This document shows, in pieces, positions 17,781-26,141 of a stretch of DNA of 64,000 nucleotides; position 1 is the first letter of the stretch, and every line of letters begins with the position of its first letter. Source of the DNA: Dulcicalothrix desertica PCC 7102. GTDB taxonomy: Bacteria > Cyanobacteriota > Cyanobacteriia > Cyanobacteriales > Nostocaceae. Under the pieces are notes generated by a model. That model was not told the DNA's origin, did no database searches, and saw nothing but the letters and a program-made list of their open reading frames with translations. Position numbers and translations under genes: made by a program. The stretch lies in contig NZ_RSCL01000023.1 in the NCBI RefSeq assembly GCF_003991905.1, forward strand, positions 95,869-159,868. The letters run 5' to 3'.

Positions 17781-17808
17781 CAACTCTCCAGTTAGCTGGA
17801 GAGTCAAG
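17781..17808 (-). promoter_or_regulatory. MerR-type promoter of the DUF305 gene
   Basis: On the minus strand: TTGACT, then a 19-bp spacer CTCCAGCTAACTGGAGAGT holding an almost perfect dyad, then TGATAA as -10. This is a textbook MerR-family promoter and matches the site at 6462. Predicted transcription starts about 35-40 bp before the ATG. Confidence 0.8.
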
Positions 17809-17892
17809 TCTTTGTTCGGTAATTACTGCTTTATAAGCGCGATATATAGCAAATTTTAGGTATATGAGGTACATACATAATACCCAAAACCC

Positions 17893-17922
17893 TGTAGAGA
17901 CCGTATTAACCTGGTCTCTACA
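17893..17922. repeat. TGTAGAGACC palindrome
   Basis: TGTAGAGACC and GGTCTCTACA flank a 10-bp centre. It lies between the MerR-type promoter (17781) and the direct repeat (17996), and may have been inserted between them. Confidence 0.75.
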
Positions 17923-17995
17923 TGCACCGTATTGACACGCAATCTGCTGTATATAAGTGTCGCAGTGTCTATAATACTTAGTCTGCCTTCTAAAT

Positions 17996-18013
17996 ATGAA
18001 ATTAGGATGAAAT
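17996..18013 (-). promoter_or_regulatory. Direct repeat ATGAAAT-N4-ATGAAAT, distal to the DUF305 gene
   Basis: Heptamers at 17996-18002 and 18007-18013, with nearly the same TAGG spacer as the site at 14047. It is 260 bp upstream of the copM-like start and 281 bp upstream of the phoX-like gene. The orientation matches the DUF305 gene. Confidence 0.55.
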
Positions 18014-18221
18014 ATTAAGGTTGATTGTTCGTAGCGGTAGTCAATCTATATTACTCGACCGATGCTCTGGGGTTGCTTGTAGAAACAGCTTCAAACCAAG
18101 GCGCCGATTCTCCTACTGTCAAAAACTTTCTAGTCATCGTCTCGAAACCCGAAATTTATAATATATTATACGTAAACTACAGTTGAGAGTACATATAACC
18201 CATATATAGCCACAGTAAATA

Positions 18222-18251
18222 TTTAACCTTTTCTTAAAATAAAACAATTAA
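18222..18251 (+). promoter_or_regulatory. Possible Pho box upstream of phoX-like gene
   Basis: TTTAACCT, CTTAAAAT and ACAATTAA are three octamers spaced by 3 bp, the arrangement of cyanobacterial PhoB boxes (consensus CTTAACCT repeats). Only the first is a close match. Position 43 bp before a phosphatase gene supports it. Confidence 0.4.
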
Positions 18252-18293
18252 ACTAGTACAGTTAAAATTATTTATCCACTTTAATACAACCAA

Positions 18294-20552
18294 ATGAATA
18301 TTAAACGTCGTGAATTTTTGCTGTTGATGGGAGGAAGTGCCGGTGCGGTAGCTTTGGGTTCACTAAGTGGATGCGAACGAAAAGTAGGAATTAGCCCTCA
18401 AGTGACCAAACCTGTTGTTCAAGCATCATTCTCATTCAACCCAATCAAAGGTCCAATTCCTCTAGAAACTGATGGATTTAAATCAGAACAGCAAAAGGAA
18501 AACTATAGCAGTTTTGAGATAACTGATGATTTGACGTTGCCAGATGGGTATCAGTATCAAGTAATAGCAGCTTGGGGAGATAAAGTGGGTGATTCCCGTT
18601 TCGGTTACAATAATGATTATTTATCTTTTATCCCAATAAGCGAAAACGAAGGGTATCTGGTAATTAATTTTGAATATGTTAGTGCCATTCCCTGGATGCA
18701 AACTTACCAACAAGTTATTGGAAAATCGCTGCCATTTGATGAGGTAAAAGCATCTCTCAAAGAGAAAGCATCAACAAAAAATGAAATCAATGCTTTTGGT
18801 TTGGCAGATAAAGACTCTATTAAGTTGAAAATTAGAGAAATATCTTTTGAAGCGCTATTAGACCAAGGATTAGGTGTTATTTCGATTCGCAGAAATAGTA
18901 ATGGTAGCTGGGAAAGAACTAATTCGAGTGCAGATAGACGAATTAGCGGTATTTCTGGTTTGGAGGATAAACGCTATCTGAAAGCGACTGGTCCTGCTGT
19001 TGCGGTATTTCGTAAAAAACAAGGGATAGGTTACATCGATAAACTTGGGGAGCGCATTATTGGAACTTTTGGTAACTGTGCGGGTGGAACTACACCTTGG
19101 GGTACTGTTCTGAGTGCCGAAGAAAACTTTCAAGCCCAAGTACCAGAACCTGTATATGCTGATGGTACGCCTTTCGACCCAGGTAAACGACCTTTTGCCC
19201 TTGATGATGAAGAACTTTATGGGCAGGGTAATGTATTTGGATTAGGCGCCCATAAATATGGTTGGATTGTGGAAGTAGACCCAGCAAATGCTAAAGACTA
19301 TGGTGTCAAACATACTTGGTTGGGACGCTATCGTCACGAAGCTGTAGGTGTTCGCGCAGAAGCGGGAAAACCTCTAGCATTTTATTCTGGGTGCGACCGT
19401 AGAGGAGGGCACATTTACAAATTTGTTAGCAGTAAAAAAGTAAATAACCCAAAAGATAAAGCCAATTCTAAGCTTTTACAGCAAGGAATGCTCTACGCAG
19501 CCAAATTTAACGCAGACGGTACAGGTCGCTGGATACCTCTAAAAGCAGATACACCTGTTAACCCAGACCTTCCTGGTAATATCGCTGGTAATTTGATTCG
19601 TTTGCCAAAAGGTCTCGAAAGCAAAACATCAAAACAAACAAATCAAAAAAGTTTACTGAGACTTCCAGACCCTATCCCTGGTGGATATTTAGAAGTCAAT
19701 AAAGACGAGCAAATAGCACAGTACAAGCAAAAATTCAAAAAACTCAACGACCTTTATACGGGCAACCCAGAAGAAAAACAGGGTGCTATTTTGATTGACG
19801 CACACTATGCGGCTAATGCAGTAGGCGCCACTTGTACAGCTCGTCCAGAGGACACAGAAATTGGACAAAATGGTGATTTATTTATCAGCTTCACCTCTGG
19901 CTCTACTGATAAAGAAGGGGGACCCGACACCAGGATATTCAAAAGTCCCAAAGGTGAAGCTCCCTACGAATATGGTTGGATAATGCGTCTAACAGAAGAT
20001 GGAAACAACCCCGCAGCAAATACTTTTCGCTGGAAAATGATGGCAACAGGTGGTGAACCAGCAGCAGGTGGTCTTGGTTTTGCCAACCCAGATAATTTGC
20101 TGATAGACCGCAGTGGCAATGTATGGATGGTAACGGATATATCTACAACCAGACTTAATAAAGAGCTAAAAAGTCGTATTAGTGATGATGGCAAGCCAGT
20201 TGGTGTATCTGGTATATTCGGCAACAATGGTTTATGGTATATTCCGACAAGCGGCGATTATGCGGGTAAAGCTTTTCTTTTTGGAACAGGACCAATGGAG
20301 TGTGAAACTACAGGGCCTTGCTTTACCCCTGACGAGGAAACAATGTTTCTTGCAATACAACATCCCGGAGAAGCAAATGGCATTCGTAAAAATCAAGCCT
20401 TGGAAACAAGAGAATTTATGGTAACAACAACCACGGGCGAAGAATTTGTGCAAACTCGTAAAGTTCCAGTTGGCTCTAACTGGCCTAGCAAAAATCCTGA
20501 TGCTCCACCTAAACCAGCAGTTGTAGCTATTACCAAATCTACAACTAGTTGA
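18294..20552 (+). CDS. PhoX-family (DUF839) alkaline phosphatase
   Basis: Probably an exported calcium/iron-dependent phosphomonoesterase that releases phosphate from organic esters. 752 residues. The N-terminus has a Tat signal (KRREFLLLMGG) and then LGSLSGC, so it may be exported folded and lipid-anchored. The DUF839 hallmark regions are present: GNCAGGTTPWGTVLSAEEN, WLGRYRHEAVGV, GCDRRGGHIYKFV and the C-terminal GPMECETTGPCFTPDEETMFLAIQHPGE. The gene stands alone, with a possible Pho box upstream and a palindromic repeat downstream. Family activity has been shown for PhoX; substrate here is inferred. Confidence 0.88.
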   Translation: MNIKRREFLLLMGGSAGAVALGSLSGCERKVGISPQVTKPVVQASFSFNPIKGPIPLETDGFKSEQQKENYSSFEITDDLTLPDGYQYQVIAAWGDKVGDSRFGYNNDYLSFIPISENEGYLVINFEYVSAIPWMQTYQQVIGKSLPFDEVKASLKEKASTKNEINAFGLADKDSIKLKIREISFEALLDQGLGVISIRRNSNGSWERTNSSADRRISGISGLEDKRYLKATGPAVAVFRKKQGIGYIDKLGERIIGTFGNCAGGTTPWGTVLSAEENFQAQVPEPVYADGTPFDPGKRPFALDDEELYGQGNVFGLGAHKYGWIVEVDPANAKDYGVKHTWLGRYRHEAVGVRAEAGKPLAFYSGCDRRGGHIYKFVSSKKVNNPKDKANSKLLQQGMLYAAKFNADGTGRWIPLKADTPVNPDLPGNIAGNLIRLPKGLESKTSKQTNQKSLLRLPDPIPGGYLEVNKDEQIAQYKQKFKKLNDLYTGNPEEKQGAILIDAHYAANAVGATCTARPEDTEIGQNGDLFISFTSGSTDKEGGPDTRIFKSPKGEAPYEYGWIMRLTEDGNNPAANTFRWKMMATGGEPAAGGLGFANPDNLLIDRSGNVWMVTDISTTRLNKELKSRISDDGKPVGVSGIFGNNGLWYIPTSGDYAGKAFLFGTGPMECETTGPCFTPDEETMFLAIQHPGEANGIRKNQALETREFMVTTTTGEEFVQTRKVPVGSNWPSKNPDAPPKPAVVAITKSTTS

Positions 20553-20580
20553 CACAAGAAACTTTAGCAACGGATACGTA

Positions 20581-20610
20581 TGTAAAGACGTGACATGTCA
20601 CGTCTCTACA
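20581..20610. repeat. TGTAGAGAC-family palindrome
   Basis: TGTAAAGACGTGACA and TGTCACGTCTCTACA form a 30-bp near-perfect palindrome downstream of the phoX-like gene. Confidence 0.8.
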
Positions 20611-20741
20611 GGGGTTTCAGGTTTCGCAATTGGCTTAACCGAGCAGTATTGACACCACCTCTGTGTAAATTTGCTTTCCCATAAATTTTAAATAAAGAGC
20701 CGCAATCTGAAACAAATTAGCGTTTTTATTACGAAGGTATC

Positions 20742-21575
20742 CTAAGGATATACATTATCAGCGATTAATACTGGAGTATTAGTAAATTCAGCTTCAAGTT
20801 CTTTTTTCTCATTCAAATCCCAATCCAGCTTATAATCTCGTTCAATATCAGCAACAATAAATGGACGAACTTCCCCCATAATTGCTACAGTCTGACCTTT
20901 ATTTATTGCAACTCTTGGTGGTTGTTTGAATAAAACTAGTAAATCTTCTCCACCAATTAATTGGTCTTCATCTAGCTTCATTAGAACTCGGTTTTTAATA
21001 TTTTTGACTTCACCTACTACTGCAACCGTTCGACCATAATACTGGTTTGGTTGTTTAGTGACTTGACCGGGTTTGGGAGCTAACGCGATATAGCGCCCGA
21101 TAATTGCAGGTTGGTTGATATAATCTGTATAGTATTTATCTTGTATATTCAATTTATAATCGCGCTCAATTTTTTGAATATCGAGGTTGCGAACCTGACC
21201 TGTCACTTGAACTTCTATATTTTGAGATGACGGTAAATCAAAAGGTACATCTGAAGCATTAATAACTACGATAGGTTTGCCACCAAAAAACCGTCTATCA
21301 TTAACAGTAAAGGAGCTTACACCAACACGGCGAATGACTTTACTTCTAATTGTTACATTTCTACCAGTAAAGTCATCGCTATCACCTATAATTTCGGTTG
21401 TATTAGTAATTTTTGAGGTTATATTTTTGTCGCCATCAAAAAAACCGCAGCCTCTGGTTAGCATCGCTAATACAACGAGTAGAGCCAATATTGCTGCGTC
21501 TCTAATTCCTTGAGGTGTGATATCGTGTTCGGAAGCATCGTTAACTTTGTTATCTGTTTTTGGAATCTGGTTCAT
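20742..21575 (-). CDS. Anchored protein with two OB-like repeat domains (paralogue A)
   Basis: 277 residues. A hydrophobic segment near 27-45 (AAILALLVVLAMLTRGCGFF) acts as membrane anchor, with a possible lipobox at RGC. Two similar domains follow, about 58-150 and 165-275. Each has the order VG(K/R)TV, a strand, SFTV or LMKLDEDQLIGGEDLLVL, then VTGQVR or IMGEVRPFIVADIERDYKLDWDL. It is a close relative of the lipoprotein at 53854 and of the one-domain protein at 56287. No enzymatic residues are evident; a periplasmic binding or scaffold role is a guess. Confidence 0.75.
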   Translation of the reverse strand: MNQIPKTDNKVNDASEHDITPQGIRDAAILALLVVLAMLTRGCGFFDGDKNITSKITNTTEIIGDSDDFTGRNVTIRSKVIRRVGVSSFTVNDRRFFGGKPIVVINASDVPFDLPSSQNIEVQVTGQVRNLDIQKIERDYKLNIQDKYYTDYINQPAIIGRYIALAPKPGQVTKQPNQYYGRTVAVVGEVKNIKNRVLMKLDEDQLIGGEDLLVLFKQPPRVAINKGQTVAIMGEVRPFIVADIERDYKLDWDLNEKKELEAEFTNTPVLIADNVYP

Positions 21576-21912
21576 GAGTCAAGCCATATTATAAAGAATT
21601 TATTTAATCTATTTGTTTTGTATACTAATATGCTTCATTGCTGTTTCTATCTTAAGAGTGGTTCTATGCTAATATCTGATAAAAATTAAGATGTCAATGC
21701 TTATCATCCTGAAAAAAAAAACTGAATTTTTACAAAGATTTTAAGAAGGCAGTAACCAAAAAGTTAAACGTTTTATGACACTGTATAAAACTTATTTACT
21801 ATTTTTTCAAAATCAAATTAGTAACAATTGCTAACATAAAATATAGCCGCAATAGTACTTCAATAGTCACAAATAATATTAAGATAATTAAATAACAAAT
21901 TATTTAAAACCT
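21576..21912. other. AT-rich intergenic region
   Basis: About 340 bp of very AT-rich sequence between divergent genes. I see no clear motif and no coding frame. Confidence 0.5.
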
Positions 21913-22446
21913 ATGAAGAAACCAAATTCACCGATAGAGCCAATCAAGCAGGTAACTTCTCATCTTTGGTTCGAGCGATTGGCAAGACTAGGATATCCAG
22001 CAAAAGGTTTAGTTTACCTGATTGTTGGTTTACTCGCTTCGGCAGCAGCTATTGGTTCTGGTGGTAGAACTACAGATACTAGTGGCGCCTTGAAAGCAAT
22101 TGTTACGCAACATGAAGGAAAGCTTTTATTGAGTATGGTAACACTTGGAATTGCTGGGTAGGTACTTTGGCGCCTAGTTCAAACTTTTTTTGACCCAGAA
22201 AATCGTGGACTACCAATCAATGCCGAGCGAATTGCACGGCGCCTTGGTTATGCTTGTAGTGCTATAGGTTATACAGGTTTGGCATTGACGGCAGTGAAAC
22301 TAATTATGGGTTTAGGAGGTGCATTGGCTATTTTGGCGCAGCAACCTTTTGGTGCTTGGCTTTTAAGTGCAGTTGCCTTGGGTTTGACTGCTTACGGTAT
22401 TTATTCATTATTAGAAAGTCGTTACCGACGAATTGCTAATCTGTAA
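21913..22446 (+). pseudogene. Broken DUF1206 membrane protein gene
   Basis: The frame opens with a good DUF1206 start (RLGYPAKGLVYLIVGLLASAAAIGSGG) but meets TAG at 22159-22161, where the family has an aromatic residue (G[stop]VLWRLVQ). Reading through in the same frame gives more DUF1206 sequence to the TAA at 22444 (FFDPENRG, RRLGYACSAIGYTG, ALAILAQQPFGAWLL, YGIYSLLESRYRRI). DUF1206 proteins normally have three two-helix repeats in about 270 residues; here the 178 codons lack most of the second and the start of the third. So there is one nonsense change plus an internal deletion of roughly 90-100 codons. Confidence 0.82.
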
Positions 22447-22508
22447 CTGTTTGATTTTCCGACCAAATTGGTAGTTGGTTTACTTTTTGTACCTTTAACA
22501 GTATTCCG

Positions 22509-23447
22509 TTATTTATTGTTTGGATTTGTGTTATTAGTCCGAACAATATATTTAGCCGCAGGTAAATTACTGGCAAGTGGTTCTGCTCTTCCTTGAGCAA
22601 CCAATGTTTGATAAACTAAAGCCGCAGTTTCAGCACGGGTCGCAGGTTTAGTTGGATTGAGAACTTTGGGATTGGGATAATTAACTACTATATTTGATTG
22701 AGTAGCTGCTGCGACATTAGCAACAGCGTATTGTGGAATCTTGTTAGCATCAGCGTAAGCATTGGTAATGATGAATGATGCTGCACGATTGAGATTTGCT
22801 GCTTGATTATTAGTTGTTGATGTTGATGGGGCAGGTGTTGCAGGGGCAGGTGTTGCGGCTGAGGCTTTGGACTGTAATATTGGTTGCATCAAGCTAGTTA
22901 TTGCAATTGGAACGAATATAGGTCTTCTAGCAGTTCTACGTCTAGTTGGTTGATTTGTTGGTACTGTAACTGCTGATGTACCACCCGTTATATTTAAACC
23001 TTTTGTTAACGACGTTATCGCCTCAACTTTAGAGACAGGTTGTTGTGGACGAAAATAACCACCAGGGTAGCCAGTCATAAATCCTTGTTGGTAAGCTTCT
23101 TCGATCGGACGAGAAGCCCAATAACCCACAGGTACATCTTTATATACGGCGCCACTTTGAATCTGACGAATTGGCTCAACATCAAAAGCTTTGCGAACTA
23201 TTGCGGCAAATTCATCTCTATCAACCGACTTCTCAGGTCGAAACGTACCATCAGGATAACCAGTTATGATATTTCTTTCAGCTAAACGTTGAATATATGG
23301 TTGTGCCCAGTAGTTGGAGGCAACATCAGGAAAGGTGGTTTGGCTTGAAGTTTGGGCATGACTTTCTAATGCTCCTGCTGCTAGTACAATCATACATAAA
23401 GCAGGCAAAGGGGCGCCTAATGACAAAGTTTTAAGTAGATTAGTCAT
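22509..23447 (-). CDS. SLH-domain envelope protein
   Basis: 312 residues with a signal peptide ending near SHAQ (residue 32). SLH domains start near residue 38 (FPDVASNYWAQPYIQRLAERNIITGYPDGTF) and 100 (YKDVPVGYWASRPIEEAYQQGFMTGYPGG), then comes a basic Thr/Arg linker (RRRTARRP), an Ala/Pro/Thr stretch (TPAPATPAPSTSTTN) and a third, weaker SLH near 225-285. SLH domains bind secondary cell-wall polymers on peptidoglycan. It shares this plan with the SLH-fasciclin protein at 45523. Confidence 0.85.
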   Translation of the reverse strand: MTNLLKTLSLGAPLPALCMIVLAAGALESHAQTSSQTTFPDVASNYWAQPYIQRLAERNIITGYPDGTFRPEKSVDRDEFAAIVRKAFDVEPIRQIQSGAVYKDVPVGYWASRPIEEAYQQGFMTGYPGGYFRPQQPVSKVEAITSLTKGLNITGGTSAVTVPTNQPTRRRTARRPIFVPIAITSLMQPILQSKASAATPAPATPAPSTSTTNNQAANLNRAASFIITNAYADANKIPQYAVANVAAATQSNIVVNYPNPKVLNPTKPATRAETAALVYQTLVAQGRAEPLASNLPAAKYIVRTNNTNPNNK

Positions 23448-23757
23448 TTAATTTTCTCCACACATTCAGATTTTAATTAATAGTAAAATGTTTCGTTCAT
23501 TTATTTATCCACCTGTAGTGAGATAAGTCTAACCATAAGCGCTACCTACACTTTCATCTCTTGACTTATAAAAATCTTTATTGAGTTAAAAGGTTTAATT
23601 ATATGAAAAATCCCCGACTTTTCCACTATTGAGACTTATAGTATAAAGTTATTTTATGATATTTAACTAACAGTAATATTTCATTTGGAAGATGAATGTA
23701 ACTAGAATAATTGTTTAAATAAAGGAAGTTGGAATATAGAATACAAGGAGTCTTAAT
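23448..23757. other. Intergenic region with one degenerate TTTTCCAC element
   Basis: About 310 bp between divergent genes. It holds a degenerate copy of the TTWTCCACNAGTTTTCCAC element at 23613-23626. Otherwise AT-rich with nothing recognisable. Confidence 0.5.
23613..23626 (+). promoter_or_regulatory. Degenerate copy of the double TCCAC element
   Basis: Only the second octamer TTTTCCAC (23619-23626) is intact, followed by the usual TATT. It lies 131 bp before the PRC-barrel/DUF2382 gene and reads toward it. Confidence 0.45.
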
Positions 23758-24756
23758 ATGGTTTTGTTCAGATTAAATGATTTTGATACAACTTTTCACA
23801 AGGATGTTGGCGGACATAGTATTGAAAACTATGATGTCTACTCGGATATTAGAAATGATAAGGTTGGCAGTATTAAAGACCTTTTAGTAGACGAATCTGG
23901 CAATCTTCGCTATCTAGTTATAGATACAGGCTTTTGGGTTACTGGTAAGCAAGTATTACTTCCAATTGGTCGCTGTCGTATAGATGATAGTAGTCGTCGC
24001 ATTTATGCTAAAGGGTTGACGAAGGAGCAAGTTGAGTATCTACCAGAATTCGATGAGCTTGAGCGCGTAAATTACGATTATGAGGAAAAAGTACGTGGAG
24101 TGTATCGTACTTCTTTGGTAGAAGCACCTTTGGAAAGTGTCGTATCATTAGATACAGAAATACCATTAGAAGCATCGGCGCCTTTGGAACTTCCTCCTAT
24201 GAATAATCAAATAGAGCGAGAAAGAACTATCCACAGGGAAGTCTCTGCTTACGCCGAGCCGTCTTTTAGACCTATTCCAGAACCAGTGGTGGCGCCGAAA
24301 CCTGTTTACAACTATGATACTTACACCTATCACCAAGAGCCAGATTTGTATCAAATGAATCAGCAGGAACATAATACGCTCAAATTGTACGAGGAACGGT
24401 TAATTGCGAATAAACAACGTGTCAAAACAGGAGAGGTGACGGTTGGTAAACACGTTGAAACTGAGACTGCACGAATTAGTGTACCTGTCGAAAAAGAACG
24501 AGTTATTGTTGAACGCACTATACCTACCGATACTAGTAAAGTAGTTTCTAACAAAGAAGCAATTTTCGAGAACACAGAAGTCATACGGATGCCTATCTAT
24601 GAAGAAACTCCTGATATTCAAAAGCAAGCAGTTGTTCGAGAAGAAGTGAAAGTCACAAAAGTTGTAGAACAAAGTACGGTAGAAGCTCAAGAACAAGTTC
24701 GTCGAGAGGAGTTGGACATTGACACCGATGGAGAAGTTAGGAATAGAAGAAGTTAA
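23758..24756 (+). CDS. PRC-barrel and DUF2382 stress protein
   Basis: 332 residues. Residues about 28-105 form a PRC-barrel (YSDIRNDKVGSIKDLLVDESGNLRYLVIDTGFWVTGKQVLLPIG). A Pro/Glu-rich linker follows to about 200. Residues about 205-325 are DUF2382 (LKLYEERLIANKQRVKTGEVTVGKHVETE, then VPVEKERVIVERT). This matches AvaK/YsnF-type proteins linked to desiccation and osmotic stress in cyanobacteria and bacilli. It is cytoplasmic, with no signal peptide. A shorter relative lies at 28036. It is preceded by a ribosome binding site AAGGAG and a TTTTCCAC element, and ends at a strong hairpin. Confidence 0.88.
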   Translation: MVLFRLNDFDTTFHKDVGGHSIENYDVYSDIRNDKVGSIKDLLVDESGNLRYLVIDTGFWVTGKQVLLPIGRCRIDDSSRRIYAKGLTKEQVEYLPEFDELERVNYDYEEKVRGVYRTSLVEAPLESVVSLDTEIPLEASAPLELPPMNNQIERERTIHREVSAYAEPSFRPIPEPVVAPKPVYNYDTYTYHQEPDLYQMNQQEHNTLKLYEERLIANKQRVKTGEVTVGKHVETETARISVPVEKERVIVERTIPTDTSKVVSNKEAIFENTEVIRMPIYEETPDIQKQAVVREEVKVTKVVEQSTVEAQEQVRREELDIDTDGEVRNRRS

Positions 24757-24777
24757 TTAAGTCATATAAAAATCTAA

Positions 24778-24808
24778 CCCCCTTCCCTTTGAAGGAAGGG
24801 GGAAAAAT
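24778..24808 (+). terminator. Intrinsic terminator
   Basis: A 9-bp stem CCCCCTTCC / GGAAGGGGG with a 7-base loop, followed by an A-rich tract on the plus strand. It serves the PRC-barrel gene and possibly the convergent gene. Confidence 0.7.
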
Positions 24809-24862
24809 ATTGAGCTTTTGTTGTAGAAGACAGCCTTTTGATATATGGTGACAAGTCAGGTA

Positions 24863-25495
24863 CTAGTTTAAAAAAACTTGACCATCTTTCTGAATTCTCA
24901 GCACTCCTTGATTGTCATCAAAAGTTGTTGTTTCATCCAATAAAACTGCTAGCATTCCCTCAGAAGATGTAGGCATAACACGCAGTAATCCACCATCATC
25001 ACGTACTACTGTAATAGTAACAGGCGTTGGTACATTTTTTAGGATATACTCTTCTCCACCTAAAAGAATTCTAGGTCTGGTATGTCCAATTGCTTGATAA
25101 GTTATGCGAGCATTGGTATTGTTTTTCAATTTTACATCTACCGTGCTTGCTGGTGTAATAGTAGCAATTGGATTTTGCCGACTTTCTGGGTAAGGTATTG
25201 GTTGACGATTAACAGGTAGACCTTGGGGTTTAACCAAAATTCTTGGTTGTACAACCGCTGATCCCCCTTGTCCTACTTGTCTATTAGTAAACGCATTTGG
25301 CGGACATCCATTAGGTACCAAAAGTTGATTGTTATATGGTTCTTCGTAGAAAATGCTGGGACAGGGGTTTACTTTGGAAGTTCTCTGCTGTGCTTGGGCA
25401 GTTTGAGTATATGCAAGCGCGCTCATAACCAAGCTTCCACAAATTATTCCTAATATCCGAATCTTTTTTGGGTGAGTTACAGACAGTTTATCCAT
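24863..25495 (-). CDS. Exported protein of unknown function
   Basis: 210 residues from the ATG at 25495 (a TTG start at 25510 is less likely). It has a signal peptide (IRILGIICGSLVMSALAYTQTAQAQ), a Pro/Asn/Gln-rich region, then a beta-rich C-terminal domain from about 120 (VDVKLKNNTNARITYQAIGHTRPRILLGGEEYILKN...). The C-terminal pattern looks like an immunoglobulin-like or cupredoxin-type sandwich but I cannot assign it. A full copy of the double TCCAC element lies 195 bp upstream in the matching orientation. Confidence 0.75.
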   Translation of the reverse strand: MDKLSVTHPKKIRILGIICGSLVMSALAYTQTAQAQQRTSKVNPCPSIFYEEPYNNQLLVPNGCPPNAFTNRQVGQGGSAVVQPRILVKPQGLPVNRQPIPYPESRQNPIATITPASTVDVKLKNNTNARITYQAIGHTRPRILLGGEEYILKNVPTPVTITVVRDDGGLLRVMPTSSEGMLAVLLDETTTFDDNQGVLRIQKDGQVFLN

Positions 25496-25689
25496 AAGTA
25501 TTAACTTCAACTTAAATTTTTGTTTAATTAGTTATAATTAAAACTAATTATTTCAACTTTATGTAATTAATTTGCATATTTTCAATGCAAATTAAATAGA
25601 GTAAGAGAATTGAGCGCTCAACTCATAAACCATAAATGGAGTTATGAAAACTACAGACTGTTGTTATAAGTTAAGATTAAACAATAATG

Positions 25690-25708
25690 GTGGAAAACTC
25701 GTGGATAA
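25690..25708 (-). promoter_or_regulatory. Double TCCAC element upstream of exported protein
   Basis: Minus strand: TTATCCACGAGTTTTCCAC, identical to the copies at 47034 and 62998. It reads toward the gene starting at 25495, 194 bp away. Confidence 0.65.
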
Positions 25709-25938
25709 TTGCAGATATTATAAAAATATATTACCAAAAGTACAACTTTAGAAATATTATGAGTATCTTCGCTATAAAAAATTGTAAGTTGTAAATCTAA
25801 CCGATGGGTGACGTTGTAGTCGAATCATTAGCCTATAATATTTTATATATCGAAAGCAAAAAATCTAATAATCAGCTTTCAACAAGAGATATTTACAGAT
25901 GTGTATCTAACACTGTCTAAAAATAATTCGCTTTTCTT

Positions 25939-26064
25939 AGGGACTTCCAAATAAAAAAATCTCCAATATCTTCTTGTGGAACGGGCATCCTGCCCGTTCA
26001 TTTAAAGAAGGCGGGCAAGGATGCCCACCCCACAAGATGGAGAATTAAATTTTTGGAAGTCCCT
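25939..26064. mobile_element. MITE-like inverted-repeat element
   Basis: AGGGACTTCCAAA at 25939 and TTTGGAAGTCCCT at 26064 are perfect terminal inverted repeats, and the inner arms continue imperfectly (ATCTCCAATATCTTCTTGTGG against CCACAAGATGGAGAATT). The centre has a second palindrome, CGGGCATCCTGCCCG, and a 28-bp stretch identical to 6733-6760. The element has no coding capacity. It would fold into a long hairpin. No target-site duplication is certain. Confidence 0.65.
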
Positions 26065-26141
26065 TAGTCGAATCACAATATTAGCTCTGTTTGATATATA
26101 ACGAATATCTCTGACTTTTTTATTTTTCAAAGGAGGAATCT

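Larger units (their letters stand above)
17809..18293. other. Intergenic region upstream of copM-like and phoX-like genes
   Basis: Divergent intergenic region of about 485 bp. It holds a TGTAGAGAC palindrome, a direct-repeat operator and a possible Pho box, listed separately. I see no coding frame in it. Confidence 0.6.
25496..26141. other. Intergenic region with regulatory element and MITE-like element
   Basis: About 645 bp between divergent genes. It holds the double TCCAC element (25690) and the inverted-repeat element 25939-26064. I see no gene in the remainder. Confidence 0.6.

Noticed and set aside
18267-18283. TTATCCACTTTAATAC before the phoX-like gene as a further double TCCAC element
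   Set aside because: Only one octamer is present and it is too close to the start compared with the others.
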